Source of the DNA: Corynebacterium accolens
GTDB lineage: Bacteria > Actinomycetota > Actinomycetes > Mycobacteriales > Mycobacteriaceae
Assembly: GCF_023520795.1 (NCBI RefSeq)
Contig: NZ_CP046605.1
Location: 1,285,438 to 1,349,437 of the forward strand
Direction: 5' to 3'
Length of the DNA: 64,000 nt
Shown: one piece after another, positions 37,484 through 47,597 of the stretch
How positions within the stretch are numbered: the first letter of the stretch is position 1
Layout: each line of letters begins with the position of its first letter
Position numbers and translations under genes: made by a program
Notes under the pieces: model-generated
Databases searched by the model: none
The model's input: the letters and a program-made list of their open reading frames with translations, nothing else
Told to the model about the DNA's origin: nothing

Positions 37484-37497
37484 GTGGAATATTCCAC
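37484..37497. promoter_or_regulatory. Perfect 14-bp palindrome upstream of the NlpC/P60 gene
   Basis: GTGGAATATTCCAC is self-complementary over all 14 bases. It lies 126-139 bases upstream of the chosen GTG start, where an operator would be expected. I cannot assign a regulator. Confidence 0.4.
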
Positions 37498-38547
37498 ATC
37501 CGATAGCTACCTACCCAGAGGATTATGGGTAGGCGTCATCGCCCTGGCAGCCCTCGGCTCCAGGAGGTAAACGGCACATGTGCCCGAAAATCTAGAGACT
37601 TCACCTAGGGAGTGCGCACGTCTAAAGCCCTATGCACTGATGCTTAACTGCGCTGCCTCACCGGCTCAATGCCCATCACTCGCTACTATTTCCCCATACC
37701 AGCGACGTATATGGTGCACTTCTCCCACGTGTCCTACGCGGTTTATTGTGAGCGTGAGCGCCCTAGACTTGCGGGAAGCATCTACGCTCCCATCGCAGTG
37801 CCAATCCGGGAGATCCGGGATTGGCGCATCTTCATTGAGCTTCGCTTATAGTGTGCGGTGAGTTTGGGTAGCTGACAGAGTCCAGGCCCCCTCGCACGCT
37901 GCGCTTGGCATAGTGAGAACTGCCCTATGATCCTTGGCGCGACTCGCCGCGGCGCAGTGAAAGTACAGCTCCAAATCTGAGCTCATCCCTGCGAGGGCAA
38001 GCGGCCACAAACCATGAACAGGCCACACGATGCTGGCCCTAGTGTGATTTCGGTTCCCTCTTTCTCTCATTCTGCGCGTACCCGACTGCGCTCCTCCGCG
38101 AACCTTGCGACTGGGTCCCGCTTCTCCGGGAATCCAACGTTGAAGGGTTCAGGGAGAACCACATCCGCATACCCACACGATGGAGCTCTAGCGAACTCGT
38201 CTCACCACTTTTAAGGAAGGTGGGTTGATGTTTATTTTTTCGAACATTGTCATCGCTCAAGTGAAAAGTTTTTCTGCCCTCCCGTTCGAGAGGTCCCTCG
38301 TGGTTCATTGACTTCCAAGTACCGCCAATTCCTCGATTCCCGCGAGGCGTGCTTCCCCACATACCCGTGTGAATCTTCAATTGACCGTCAAGGCTAAGCC
38401 CATGAACTCAAGAAGATATTCATGTCCCTTGAGTCGACACTCGAACCATACGTCACGACACGCCCTTTTCGCACACATTCCACTTAATTACGTGGAGTCA
38501 AGTTAAACCACATGACACGACAGGCGTACCTAACCTGCAATGATTTT

Positions 38548-38563
38548 GTTACCATCCCGTTAT
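38548..38563. promoter_or_regulatory. MtrA-like direct repeat
   Basis: GTTAC-CATCCC-GTTAT on the plus strand reads ATAAC-N6-GTAAC on the minus strand. This is one base from the GTAAC-N6-GTAAC pattern reported for MtrA in actinobacteria. MtrA controls cell-wall hydrolase genes, and the next minus-strand gene is an NlpC/P60 hydrolase, although 1.2 kb away. Confidence 0.4.
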
Positions 38564-38579
38564 TGTGATGTTCATCACT
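38564..38579. promoter_or_regulatory. GlxR/CRP-like site
   Basis: TGTGA-TGTTCA-TCACT matches nine of the ten outer bases of the cAMP-receptor consensus TGTGA-N6-TCACA used by GlxR in corynebacteria. It abuts the MtrA-like repeat. The target gene is uncertain. Confidence 0.5.
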
Positions 38580-39038
38580 TCAATTTTAAGATTTCATGGC
38601 CTCCCGGCCGTAGGCGTGGCCAAAATCGGGGCCGATTCACCACTCGAGAACCACTCCCCCGGCCACAGTCAACCACTAAACCTTTACTTCGACCCCTCCC
38701 CCGCTCCCCTAGCTTCTTTAGACGTGTGCAGTTTCCTTCACTCGCGGGCGCCCGGTGTCGCTCGACGGACACCTATAGACACCCCCACTATGACGCCGCT
38801 GCTTGAAGATCATTTTCTATAAATCTCGGCGCGGCTTCCCCACACCTTTCGGCGTGACGGGCCACAGGGAATCATTCACCCTTGAAATTTTGGGCCCGCA
38901 TCGGCGGATAATTTTGGGCCGTGCTGGAGTCTCAAAGAACGGAAAATGTCCACTATTTTTTCGAACAAACATATCCGGAAACTGGCTAGTTTTGAGGCTC
39001 TTTTCTCCCTACTTCTGACTCCCCTAAGGAGTTGCTAC

Positions 39039-39512
39039 TTACCCTCGCGTCTCGTGGTACCGGGAGGTGCGCCGGTAACTTAGGCCACCCAAAATCAGGG
39101 CGAGAATTAAGACGGCGACGACGATCGCGATCATCGGAAAGCTGCTGTGCTCAAGCCCCGCGTAGTACCGCTCTAGGAGATCGACCTGATTGAGCCCCGG
39201 CGTTAACTGAGCTTGGGTGGATTCAATATCCGCGCGGCTATAGTTCTCGCTGACCGAGGAAACATGGCGTGGGGTCTGCACGATGACGGTCTGCAGATCC
39301 GTAGCGTCATAAAGCTCTTGTGCAATATCGCGCACGTCCGCAGCCTTGGAGACAAAAACATCAACGACAGCGAGCCCGTCACCCTCACGCAGTTGCTCGG
39401 CGACGTGTTCATTCAGCTGAGCATCCGATTCCAAGGAGGGGGCGGAGTAGGCCACGCCGTCCTGCTTGAGCTGCTGAGCTAGCTGCGGGATGTCCACTTC
39501 ATGTGGAACCAT
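39039..39512 (-). CDS. Rv1476-family membrane protein
   Basis: A 157-residue protein with a soluble alpha/beta N-terminal domain (about 1-115, similar in layout to TPM-like domains: DGLAVVDVFVSKAADVRDIAQELYDATDLQTVIVQTP) and one C-terminal membrane helix (PMIAIVVAVLILALILGGL), so it is tail-anchored with the domain probably inside. Function is unknown. Genes of this family lie between aconitase and the NlpC/P60 hydrolase genes in mycobacteria and corynebacteria, which is the position seen here. Confidence 0.82.
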   Translation of the reverse strand: MVPHEVDIPQLAQQLKQDGVAYSAPSLESDAQLNEHVAEQLREGDGLAVVDVFVSKAADVRDIAQELYDATDLQTVIVQTPRHVSSVSENYSRADIESTQAQLTPGLNQVDLLERYYAGLEHSSFPMIAIVVAVLILALILGGLSYRRTSRYHETRG

Positions 39513-39886
39513 TCAATCCCCTTCCCTCTTCTTTCCTATTACAGGGGCTTGCGCACCCGAGATCGGGGGTTGTGCACTGCGCTTGTGCCTGGGCCAATCT
39601 TTTCTAAAGATAAAGGTTACCGCGGCCGTTCGCGCAGTTAACGCGCCGAGAGCCGCCAATAACTTTAAACAGAACGCTTGTCCCGTTACAATGAGAGCAA
39701 CGGAAGGTTTTTACCTCTACAATAAATAGGTGAACCATCGCGTTCTTTGCCGTCTTTGGCACTGCGGGCCCCATGGCTTCGTCGCAACCATCAATTGGTC
39801 GCACGCCTTTTGCTTATCCCGCAACTCCAGCAGGCGGCGAGTACAAAACAGAACACACTGTTTATCAACAAGGAATGGAGCTCCCT
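39513..39886 (+). promoter_or_regulatory. acn upstream region
   Basis: The 374-base gap between the divergent Rv1476-like gene and acn. It contains a partial repeat around CGAGATCG at 39559-39566 and the inverted repeat AACAG-AACACA-CTGTT at 39847-39862, 25 bases before the acn start. The CAGAAC half resembles the AcnR half-site CAGNAC. A weak second copy of the half (ACAGAAC) lies near 39669. The ORF on this stretch upstream of acn is not family-like. Confidence 0.5.
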
Positions 39887-42703
<2,817 letters not shown>

Positions 42704-42723
42704 GCCATTTGATGCGACGACAA

Positions 42724-42750
42724 AGTACTAAGTCCCTTGGGCTTAGTACT
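42724..42750 (+). other. Hairpin after acn
   Basis: AGTACTAAG pairs with CTTAGTACT and the loop TCCCTTGGG closes three more pairs, giving a nearly uninterrupted 12-bp stem 21 bases past the acn stop. No U-run follows. It is the first of two hairpins in the acn-acnR gap. Confidence 0.5.
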
Positions 42751-42767
42751 CGTCGCTGAGCTTGAAG

Positions 42768-42816
42768 ACGCGGGGTCGCACCGCTCTCTCCCGTAGAGGG
42801 CTCTGCGGCCCCGCGT
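42768..42816 (+). terminator. Terminator between acn and acnR
   Basis: ACGCGGGG-TCGCA pairs with TGCG-GCCCCGCGT around a 23-base loop, followed by TTCTTCGTTGT. It should end most acn transcripts before acnR. Confidence 0.65.
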
Positions 42817-42897
42817 TTCTTCGTTGTCGTTCTATGTTCGTTTTAGAACATACTTAACTTGAAGCATTAAACATTCCTAAAAGGAGACGACCTCACC

Positions 42898-43473
42898 ATG
42901 CCAATCGTGAGTGAATCTGAGTTAAATCGGCGCAGGCACGAAATTCTCGTCGGAGCTCGCCGGTGCTTTGCCGAACATGGCTATGAGGGCGCGACTGTCC
43001 GCCTCTTAGAACAAGCCACGGGGAAATCACGCGGCGCCATATTCCACCACTTTGGGGACAAGGAGTCCTTATTCCTCTCTTTAGCCCGCGAGGATGCCGC
43101 ACGCCAGGCAGAAGTAGTGGCCAATAACGGCCTCGTCGAGGTTATGCGGGAGATGTTGCGTCACCCAGAACGCCACGATTGGCTTGCCACGCGTCTGGAG
43201 ATCACTTCCCTCTTGCGCACGGACCCATCGTTTGCTGCTCGGTGGAAAGAACACCAGTCCATTCGTGACGAGGCTATCCGCGCCCGCCTCGCTTCCAACG
43301 CGGAACAAGGCCGTCTGCGAGACGATGTCGATATAGATACCCTGGTGTGCTATTTGGAAACCTTCATGGATGGGTTCATTAATAGGCTCGCCTTAGGGGA
43401 TACGGATGGCCTAGAGCGTGTCCTCGATCTGGTGGAGCAATCCATTCGGAGTTCTAGGTCTCCACAGCGCTAA
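42898..43473 (+). CDS. acnR: TetR-family regulator AcnR
   Basis: AcnR represses acn in C. glutamicum and responds to citrate/Mg. The 191-residue protein has a TetR helix-turn-helix at about residues 30-50 (GATVRLLEQATGKSRGAIFHHFGDKESLF) and a ligand-binding helical domain. ATG 42898 has AAAGGAG 8 bases upstream. It follows acn on the same strand, separated by two hairpins, so it probably also has its own promoter: a poorly conserved TTGAAG/TAAACA pair lies just upstream. Confidence 0.93.
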   Translation: MPIVSESELNRRRHEILVGARRCFAEHGYEGATVRLLEQATGKSRGAIFHHFGDKESLFLSLAREDAARQAEVVANNGLVEVMREMLRHPERHDWLATRLEITSLLRTDPSFAARWKEHQSIRDEAIRARLASNAEQGRLRDDVDIDTLVCYLETFMDGFINRLALGDTDGLERVLDLVEQSIRSSRSPQR

Positions 43474-43496
43474 CCGAGCCCATTACGTTGCTCTTG

Positions 43497-43537
43497 GGGC
43501 CTGACCCCGGAAAGTGGACACGTCGGGGGTTAGGCCC
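43497..43537 (+). other. Hairpin containing an IS3-end-like string
   Basis: GGGCCTGACCCC pairs with GGGGTTAGGCCC (12 bp including one G-T pair) around a 17-base loop. The left arm and loop contain TGACCCCGGAAAGTGGACAC, which resembles terminal repeats of IS3-family elements. It lies 24 bases past acnR and directly before a transposase fragment, so it is either a remnant of an element end or the acnR terminator. Confidence 0.45.
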
Positions 43538-43691
43538 GCAATTCTTTGAACGAAAGCGCAAGGAAGGCAAGCGTCACAACGCCGCAGTCGTAGCACTCGC
43601 CCGCAGACGAATCAACGTCCTCTACGCCATGATGCGAAACCACGAGTATTACCGCGACCCCGCCCCAGCAAAGGAAGCCGCAGCAGCCTAA
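43533..43691 (+). pseudogene. IS110-family transposase C-terminal remnant
   Basis: The last 53 codons of a transposase survive, reading FFERKRKEGKRHNAAVVALARRRINVLYAMMRN and ending in TAA. The RKR-EGK-H-A--ALARRR-NVL-AM-R pattern is typical of the C-terminus of IS110/IS1111 enzymes. The catalytic DEDD domain and the rest are missing, so it cannot function. In C. glutamicum a glutamine-amidotransferase gene follows acnR, which is absent here. Confidence 0.75.
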
Positions 43692-43708
43692 CCCCTAACA
43701 ACGAAACA

Positions 43709-43736
43709 AGCCGACTGGGAAAAATCCCAGTCGGCT
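43709..43736 (-). terminator. Terminator after the ECF ATPase gene
   Basis: AGCCGACTGGGA pairs perfectly with TCCCAGTCGGCT (12 bp, AAAA loop). On the minus strand TGTTTCGTTG follows. It lies 160 bases past the stop codon of the gene at 43897; the bases between hold no gene. Confidence 0.6.
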
Positions 43737-43896
43737 ACCAGTCGCGTGCAAAACAACACACCTAAAAATCCCGAGTTGAGGATCCACCCCCGTCAACCCC
43801 ATCCGCGAGACTGACAAACTATATAGGAATACCCCTGCTTTCGTCACTCCGCTTTTCTCACTGGGAGGAGAAGGCGCCAGCTGAACGCAGACTCGG

Positions 43897-45051
43897 TTAG
43901 TCGGTGCCCTCTGCCAAGCCGCCGGCAGTGGAAAGCTCCACTTCCTGGACGCTGACATACTGCGCTATCTCTGCAACGAACCCTGGATCGTGGCACGTAA
44001 GGACGATTGCCGTTCCTGAGTCCAGCGTCTTATGAATCAGTTGATGCATCAGCGCTCGATCCGTTAGGGACAGCAAGCTATCCGGCTCATCCATGAGCAA
44101 GATGGCGTGGCCCATCCCCACCACATGTGCCGTTTGGGCCAGCCTTAGCCGGGAAGCGGATAGATCCAATGGGTGCTCATCGGCATCAAGTTCCAGCAGC
44201 TCTCGTAACGCGGGATCGGGAACAAAATCCCCCAAAGCGGAATATATTACCTGGTCATAAGGAGATTGTAGGACCAATCCCAGAGGCTCTGCTGGGCGCT
44301 GTGCCCCATCAAGGCCGGCGGCGGCGCGCAGGAGCGACGTTTTTCCGGTTCCGTTTGCCCCGCGCAACCAGGTCACGCCCCCGCCGCGAATGGGGATGGT
44401 TACCGGTCCGACGCTAAAGGTAGTGCCGGAAGGCTTCGCCGATTGCCACCAGCGCTTCTTTTCTTGTCCGCGGCGCGCAGTAAGCGGCCCGAGGTATTCT
44501 TGCGCCCCATAATCCGAAATCGATTGCAGGTGTATAGCGGCAGGTTGTGGGATCTCTCCTACGACTTCCCCGCCCAATTCGGGCCAGTGCATGGATGACA
44601 CGGCAAGAACGCAGGTATTGCGCAGCGAATGCAATAGCTGCACCATCATCGCCGACGATGTGGGGTCAAGCCCCGCGCTCGGCTCGCACATAATGAGCAC
44701 CTCGGGCTCGCGGATCGCTACACACGCAGCAGCGAGCCTCCGCGTCTGACCGCCAGAAAGCTGGGTGGGGTTTTTCTCCGCGTAATCGCTAAGGCCCACC
44801 GCCGCGAGCATTTCCTCTCCGCGTACCTGCATGCGGGCTGGGTCCTCACCCTGGTTTTCTAATCCTAGGACCACTTCTTCGATGCAGGTATCGCGTAGGT
44901 AGCTCATCTGCGCAGAAGAGTCAGTACCAATGATGGCGGATGATGATAATTTTTCGCCCAGCTCTTGCGCCACGTTTTCGGCGATGGCATCCGAAGGCAC
45001 AAGTACTTGGATAATGCTGCCTTTACCTGGCTGAATATCGTCTAAATCCAT
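43897..45051 (-). CDS. Fused double ABC ATPase of an ECF-type transporter
   Basis: A 384-residue protein with two ABC halves that would drive an energy-coupling-factor importer. Half 1 (about 1-190) has LSGGQ at 98-102 and H-loop His155 but no Walker A Gly-Lys motif, and its Walker B reads LIMCEP instead of LxxDEP. Half 2 (about 205-384) has Walker A GANGTGKTS near 231-239, Walker B LLMDEP at 318-323 and His354, but its signature is LSASR. One complete composite ATP site (Walker A of half 2 with signature of half 1) is therefore expected. It overlaps the T-component gene by 10 bases. Confidence 0.85.
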   Translation of the reverse strand: MDLDDIQPGKGSIIQVLVPSDAIAENVAQELGEKLSSSAIIGTDSSAQMSYLRDTCIEEVVLGLENQGEDPARMQVRGEEMLAAVGLSDYAEKNPTQLSGGQTRRLAAACVAIREPEVLIMCEPSAGLDPTSSAMMVQLLHSLRNTCVLAVSSMHWPELGGEVVGEIPQPAAIHLQSISDYGAQEYLGPLTARRGQEKKRWWQSAKPSGTTFSVGPVTIPIRGGGVTWLRGANGTGKTSLLRAAAGLDGAQRPAEPLGLVLQSPYDQVIYSALGDFVPDPALRELLELDADEHPLDLSASRLRLAQTAHVVGMGHAILLMDEPDSLLSLTDRALMHQLIHKTLDSGTAIVLTCHDPGFVAEIAQYVSVQEVELSTAGGLAEGTD

Positions 45052-45734
45052 ACAAAGACCATGACTCCTATGGTTCCAATGGGAACGATGTAGCGCAGCA
45101 GGCGAGACACGGCAGAATCCGGTACCGGCCGCAAAAGGGTCCTTGTCCCCTCTTCATCAAAGCCCACGGCGGCAAGGGCATGTCCACGCTCGGTGCCTTG
45201 GATCAGGAGGCGCGAGATTACTGGGATGACCACCCGGGAAATGGTATTGCGCCACGTCACCTTGATTCCTGCCAGCTGGTTGGCATCACGGACGGTCCGC
45301 CAGGCTTGCGCACCTTGCGGTAAAGACTGCAGTGAAGCACCAACGATATAGGCAATTTTGTGCCCCGCACGCGAGACCTGTAGCCACTTCGCAATATCGG
45401 AAATTCGCAGTACGGACATCGCCACGATGAAGCACACCATAAGCGCGAAAAAGCGCAGGGCAAGTGTGGCGGCGATGAGCAGGCCATCGCTTGTGACCAG
45501 CGGAATTAGTTGGTTATCGCCATAGGGGGCGTGGATCACCAACATCGATAAGGCCACCGGAACACAGAGCGCTGCAGAGGCCAAGACGATCGCAAGGGAT
45601 CTCGTGGCCCACACGCCATAGGCAAGCATTGCGCCAGCTACCACTGCAGAGGCTAATGGGCTATTGAGAGCGAGGATAAGTAGCCAGCCGCACGCAGCAA
45701 TGGTGAGGACCGTCGACGGGTGAAGGCGATACAT
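45042..45734 (-). CDS. ECF transporter transmembrane (T) component
   Basis: A 230-residue CbiQ/EcfT-type protein with five to six hydrophobic segments and the cytoplasmic coupling helices recognisable as ...GHKIAYIVGASLQSLPQGAQAWRTVRDANQLAG... and VIPVISRLLIQGTERGHALAAVGFD, where the conserved Ala-Arg-type grooves contact the ATPase. Its start overlaps the S-component stop as TAATG, and its end overlaps the ATPase gene, so the three subunits are made from one transcript in S-T-A order. Confidence 0.85.
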   Translation of the reverse strand: MYRLHPSTVLTIAACGWLLILALNSPLASAVVAGAMLAYGVWATRSLAIVLASAALCVPVALSMLVIHAPYGDNQLIPLVTSDGLLIAATLALRFFALMVCFIVAMSVLRISDIAKWLQVSRAGHKIAYIVGASLQSLPQGAQAWRTVRDANQLAGIKVTWRNTISRVVIPVISRLLIQGTERGHALAAVGFDEEGTRTLLRPVPDSAVSRLLRYIVPIGTIGVMVFVWI

Positions 45735-46480
45735 TAGCGAGGCTGCAAGGATTCCCGCGTGCGCTTAGGCAATGATTTCACGGCGGCCCACACGATGAGG
45801 AAGACGACGGCCTTATCCAGTGGGTCGGAGATAAGTGATTGCATCGTCACGGACGCAATCAAGGAGTTGCCGAGTTCGCGGAAGAGGGACGTGAGCGCAC
45901 CGGTACCGACACCAGCCGTACCGCCGTAGACGAATGCGGCCACGGGTGCGGCGAGCATGCCGCAGATGATGCCGATGATGGCACCGCTGACGATGACCTT
46001 CCAGATCTTGGTAAACGCCCCCTTTTGGATGGCCCAGCCGGAAAGGAAGCCGGTAGCAGCGGACACCGCGGCGAATGGGAGCGCCATCGGGTTGAGCAAT
46101 CCCCAGACCACTGAAGACAGCGTACCGGTAGCAAGCCCGGCAATGGGGCCTGCCAGTGCCGCCACCAGGATGGTTCCCACGGAGTCGATATACAGCGGAA
46201 TGCCGCTCGACCCAATGATTTGGCCCACCACGATGTTGAGAACCAAGGCGATGGGAATAATGGCGATGGTGCGAGCCGGCAGGGATGGCACGGTGCCGGC
46301 GAGCAGCAAGGCCGCACCGATGAGGTAGCCGGCCAGGGTGATCAACGCTTCGGCAGAGCCCGCGACGGACTCCCAATCGGTGGGGCGGAAAAGCACCAAG
46401 TAGATCCACGTGGCGACGACTAGCGCGGCGCCCGCGATGACCATCCCCCGGCGGGCAGGGGTAAGAGAAAGCTGAGGCAT
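45734..46480 (-). CDS. ECF transporter substrate-specific (S) component
   Basis: A 248-residue integral membrane protein with about six to seven helices, the normal build of an S component. The YIDSVGTILVAALAGPIAGLATGTLSSVVWG stretch recalls S components of the ECF class for vitamins and nucleobases. The substrate cannot be read with certainty; proximity to a nucleoside hydrolase suggests a nucleoside or base. ATG 46480 is clear. The hydrolase gene ends 121 bases upstream on the same strand. Confidence 0.78.
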   Translation of the reverse strand: MPQLSLTPARRGMVIAGAALVVATWIYLVLFRPTDWESVAGSAEALITLAGYLIGAALLLAGTVPSLPARTIAIIPIALVLNIVVGQIIGSSGIPLYIDSVGTILVAALAGPIAGLATGTLSSVVWGLLNPMALPFAAVSAATGFLSGWAIQKGAFTKIWKVIVSGAIIGIICGMLAAPVAAFVYGGTAGVGTGALTSLFRELGNSLIASVTMQSLISDPLDKAVVFLIVWAAVKSLPKRTRESLQPR

Positions 46481-46601
46481 AGAGGTATTCCTAATCCATC
46501 AATGTGTAAAAGAGATCGGGGCACACTGCTTTTAGTTCCAGCCTATGTCACCTCAGCGTAGGAAAAATGTGGCGTATGCGCTGCGGATTAGGGTAAAAGA
46601 T

Positions 46602-47579
46602 TTATTCGCCTAGAGCAACACGCGCGCTCAATGCGCGCAGCGCCCTGTCGAACTCGCGGTGGGCAGCTGGAATATCCGCACTGGTCACCAGAGAGGCATT
46701 AGCTGGCCGGCCCCAATGGTTGCGGAGGTCCGCGACGCTGGTCCCGCGCATCAGCGCAGAGTCCGCTTCCACGTCAATAGTCGTTTCTACCGCCTCGAAC
46801 GGCACCTTCTTTAGCGCGATGATGCAGGTCAGCAGGTCATGGATCTGGGCTTGGTAGCCTTCTTCTTGCGCTTGATGGAATTCGAAGTAGAACCGCAGTA
46901 GCTCCGGCAGCTTTTCCGCCATTGGGTGTGTACCAAGAAGCCCTTGAATTTCTGCCAAGCGCTCTGGAGTGATGAGAAATTGCTCGGTGACCTCGAGCGA
47001 GCACAGCGTACTGTTCAATTCTGCTGAGGCTGAAAAATGACGTGCTGCCGCGTGGGGATCTACCCAGAAATTCCACTCCGCGGTCGGCGTCGTATTACCG
47101 CGGTAATTAACGGCACCGCCCATGATGGTAATCGAGCCGCACCGCGCGACGGCATCGCCATGCTCCCGCTCGAAGTCTGCCAAGTTAGTTACCGGCCCGG
47201 TGACGATGAGGTGTAGCCCCGGGTTGCGGGCAATAGTGCTCGACCACAACTCATGCCACTGAATATCGCCGAAATCGTGATCGGGCGCGGAAAGATAACC
47301 CAAGCCGGACTCACCGTGGGTTTCAGGTGTCGTGGTCAGCTCTACTTCGAGCGGGGCCGACCGCCCTGGTGCGACGGGAACCTCCGGTAATCCACAGAGA
47401 TCCAGAATCCACCGTGCATTGGCGGCAGTCTGCTGGACTTCGACGTTTCCAGCGGTCGTGCTCACACCCACCAATTCGATCTCGCCTGCGTGATGCAGTC
47501 CTGCCAGGTACATCAGGGTGAGGCAGTCATCTATGCCTGGATCGCAGTCGACCAGGACGGCTGGGCGCGAGAGACTCAT
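46602..47579 (-). CDS. Nucleoside hydrolase
   Basis: This Ca2+-dependent enzyme cleaves ribonucleosides to base and ribose. The 325-residue protein begins with the metal-binding motif DCDPGIDD (residues 11-18; the usual second residue Thr is Cys here) and continues with VGVSTTAGNVEVQQTAANA, IVTGPVTNLADF, TIMGGAVNYRGNTTPTAEWNFWVDPHAA and the late QIHDLLTC with the catalytic-site His-Asp. Specificity (uridine or inosine) is not evident. It lies 18 bases after the NmrA-like gene and upstream of the ECF operon. Confidence 0.9.
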   Translation of the reverse strand: MSLSRPAVLVDCDPGIDDCLTLMYLAGLHHAGEIELVGVSTTAGNVEVQQTAANARWILDLCGLPEVPVAPGRSAPLEVELTTTPETHGESGLGYLSAPDHDFGDIQWHELWSSTIARNPGLHLIVTGPVTNLADFEREHGDAVARCGSITIMGGAVNYRGNTTPTAEWNFWVDPHAAARHFSASAELNSTLCSLEVTEQFLITPERLAEIQGLLGTHPMAEKLPELLRFYFEFHQAQEEGYQAQIHDLLTCIIALKKVPFEAVETTIDVEADSALMRGTSVADLRNHWGRPANASLVTSADIPAAHREFDRALRALSARVALGE

Positions 47580-47597
47580 AGCTAGCCTGGCTAACTA

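Larger units (their letters stand above)
37359..39038. other. 1.68-kb segment without a convincing gene
   Basis: All six frames were checked; the longest (113 codons at 38039-38380, minus; 85-88 codons at 38540-38822, plus) show no family, no good ribosome site and no coding composition. Base composition looks more AT-rich than the neighbours. Structured elements are frequent: hairpins at 37510-37533 (CCTACCC/GGGTAGG), 37800-37825 (GCCAATCC/GGATTGGC) and 38020-38039 (AGGCCA/TGGCCCT), plus the palindrome at 37484-37497. Boxes at 38548-38579 resemble MtrA and GlxR sites. A long leader or untranslated RNA on the minus strand, or an eroded gene, are both possible. Confidence 0.5.

Noticed and set aside
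37801-38220. c-di-AMP (ydaO) riboswitch before the NlpC/P60 gene
   Set aside because: Only GTCAGCTA near 37885-37893 and loosely similar GGGAACC and GGGATGA strings were found; the conserved core order and P1 closure were not, and it is over 500 bases from the start codon.
38039-38400. Possible group II intron or other large ribozyme
   Set aside because: Some stem-rich sequence, but no domain V, no GTGYG start and no maturase gene.
38540-39018. Small plus-strand genes of 71-88 codons
   Set aside because: Composition is not protein-like, ribosome sites are absent, and no family is recognised.
39773-39886. N-terminal extension of aconitase from 39773
   Set aside because: The 38 extra codons overlap the putative operator and are absent in relatives; GGAG supports GTG 39887.
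43488-43532. Upstream extension of the 67-codon frame as an intact small gene
   Set aside because: The first 15 codons come from the hairpin; only the transposase tail after that is family-like.
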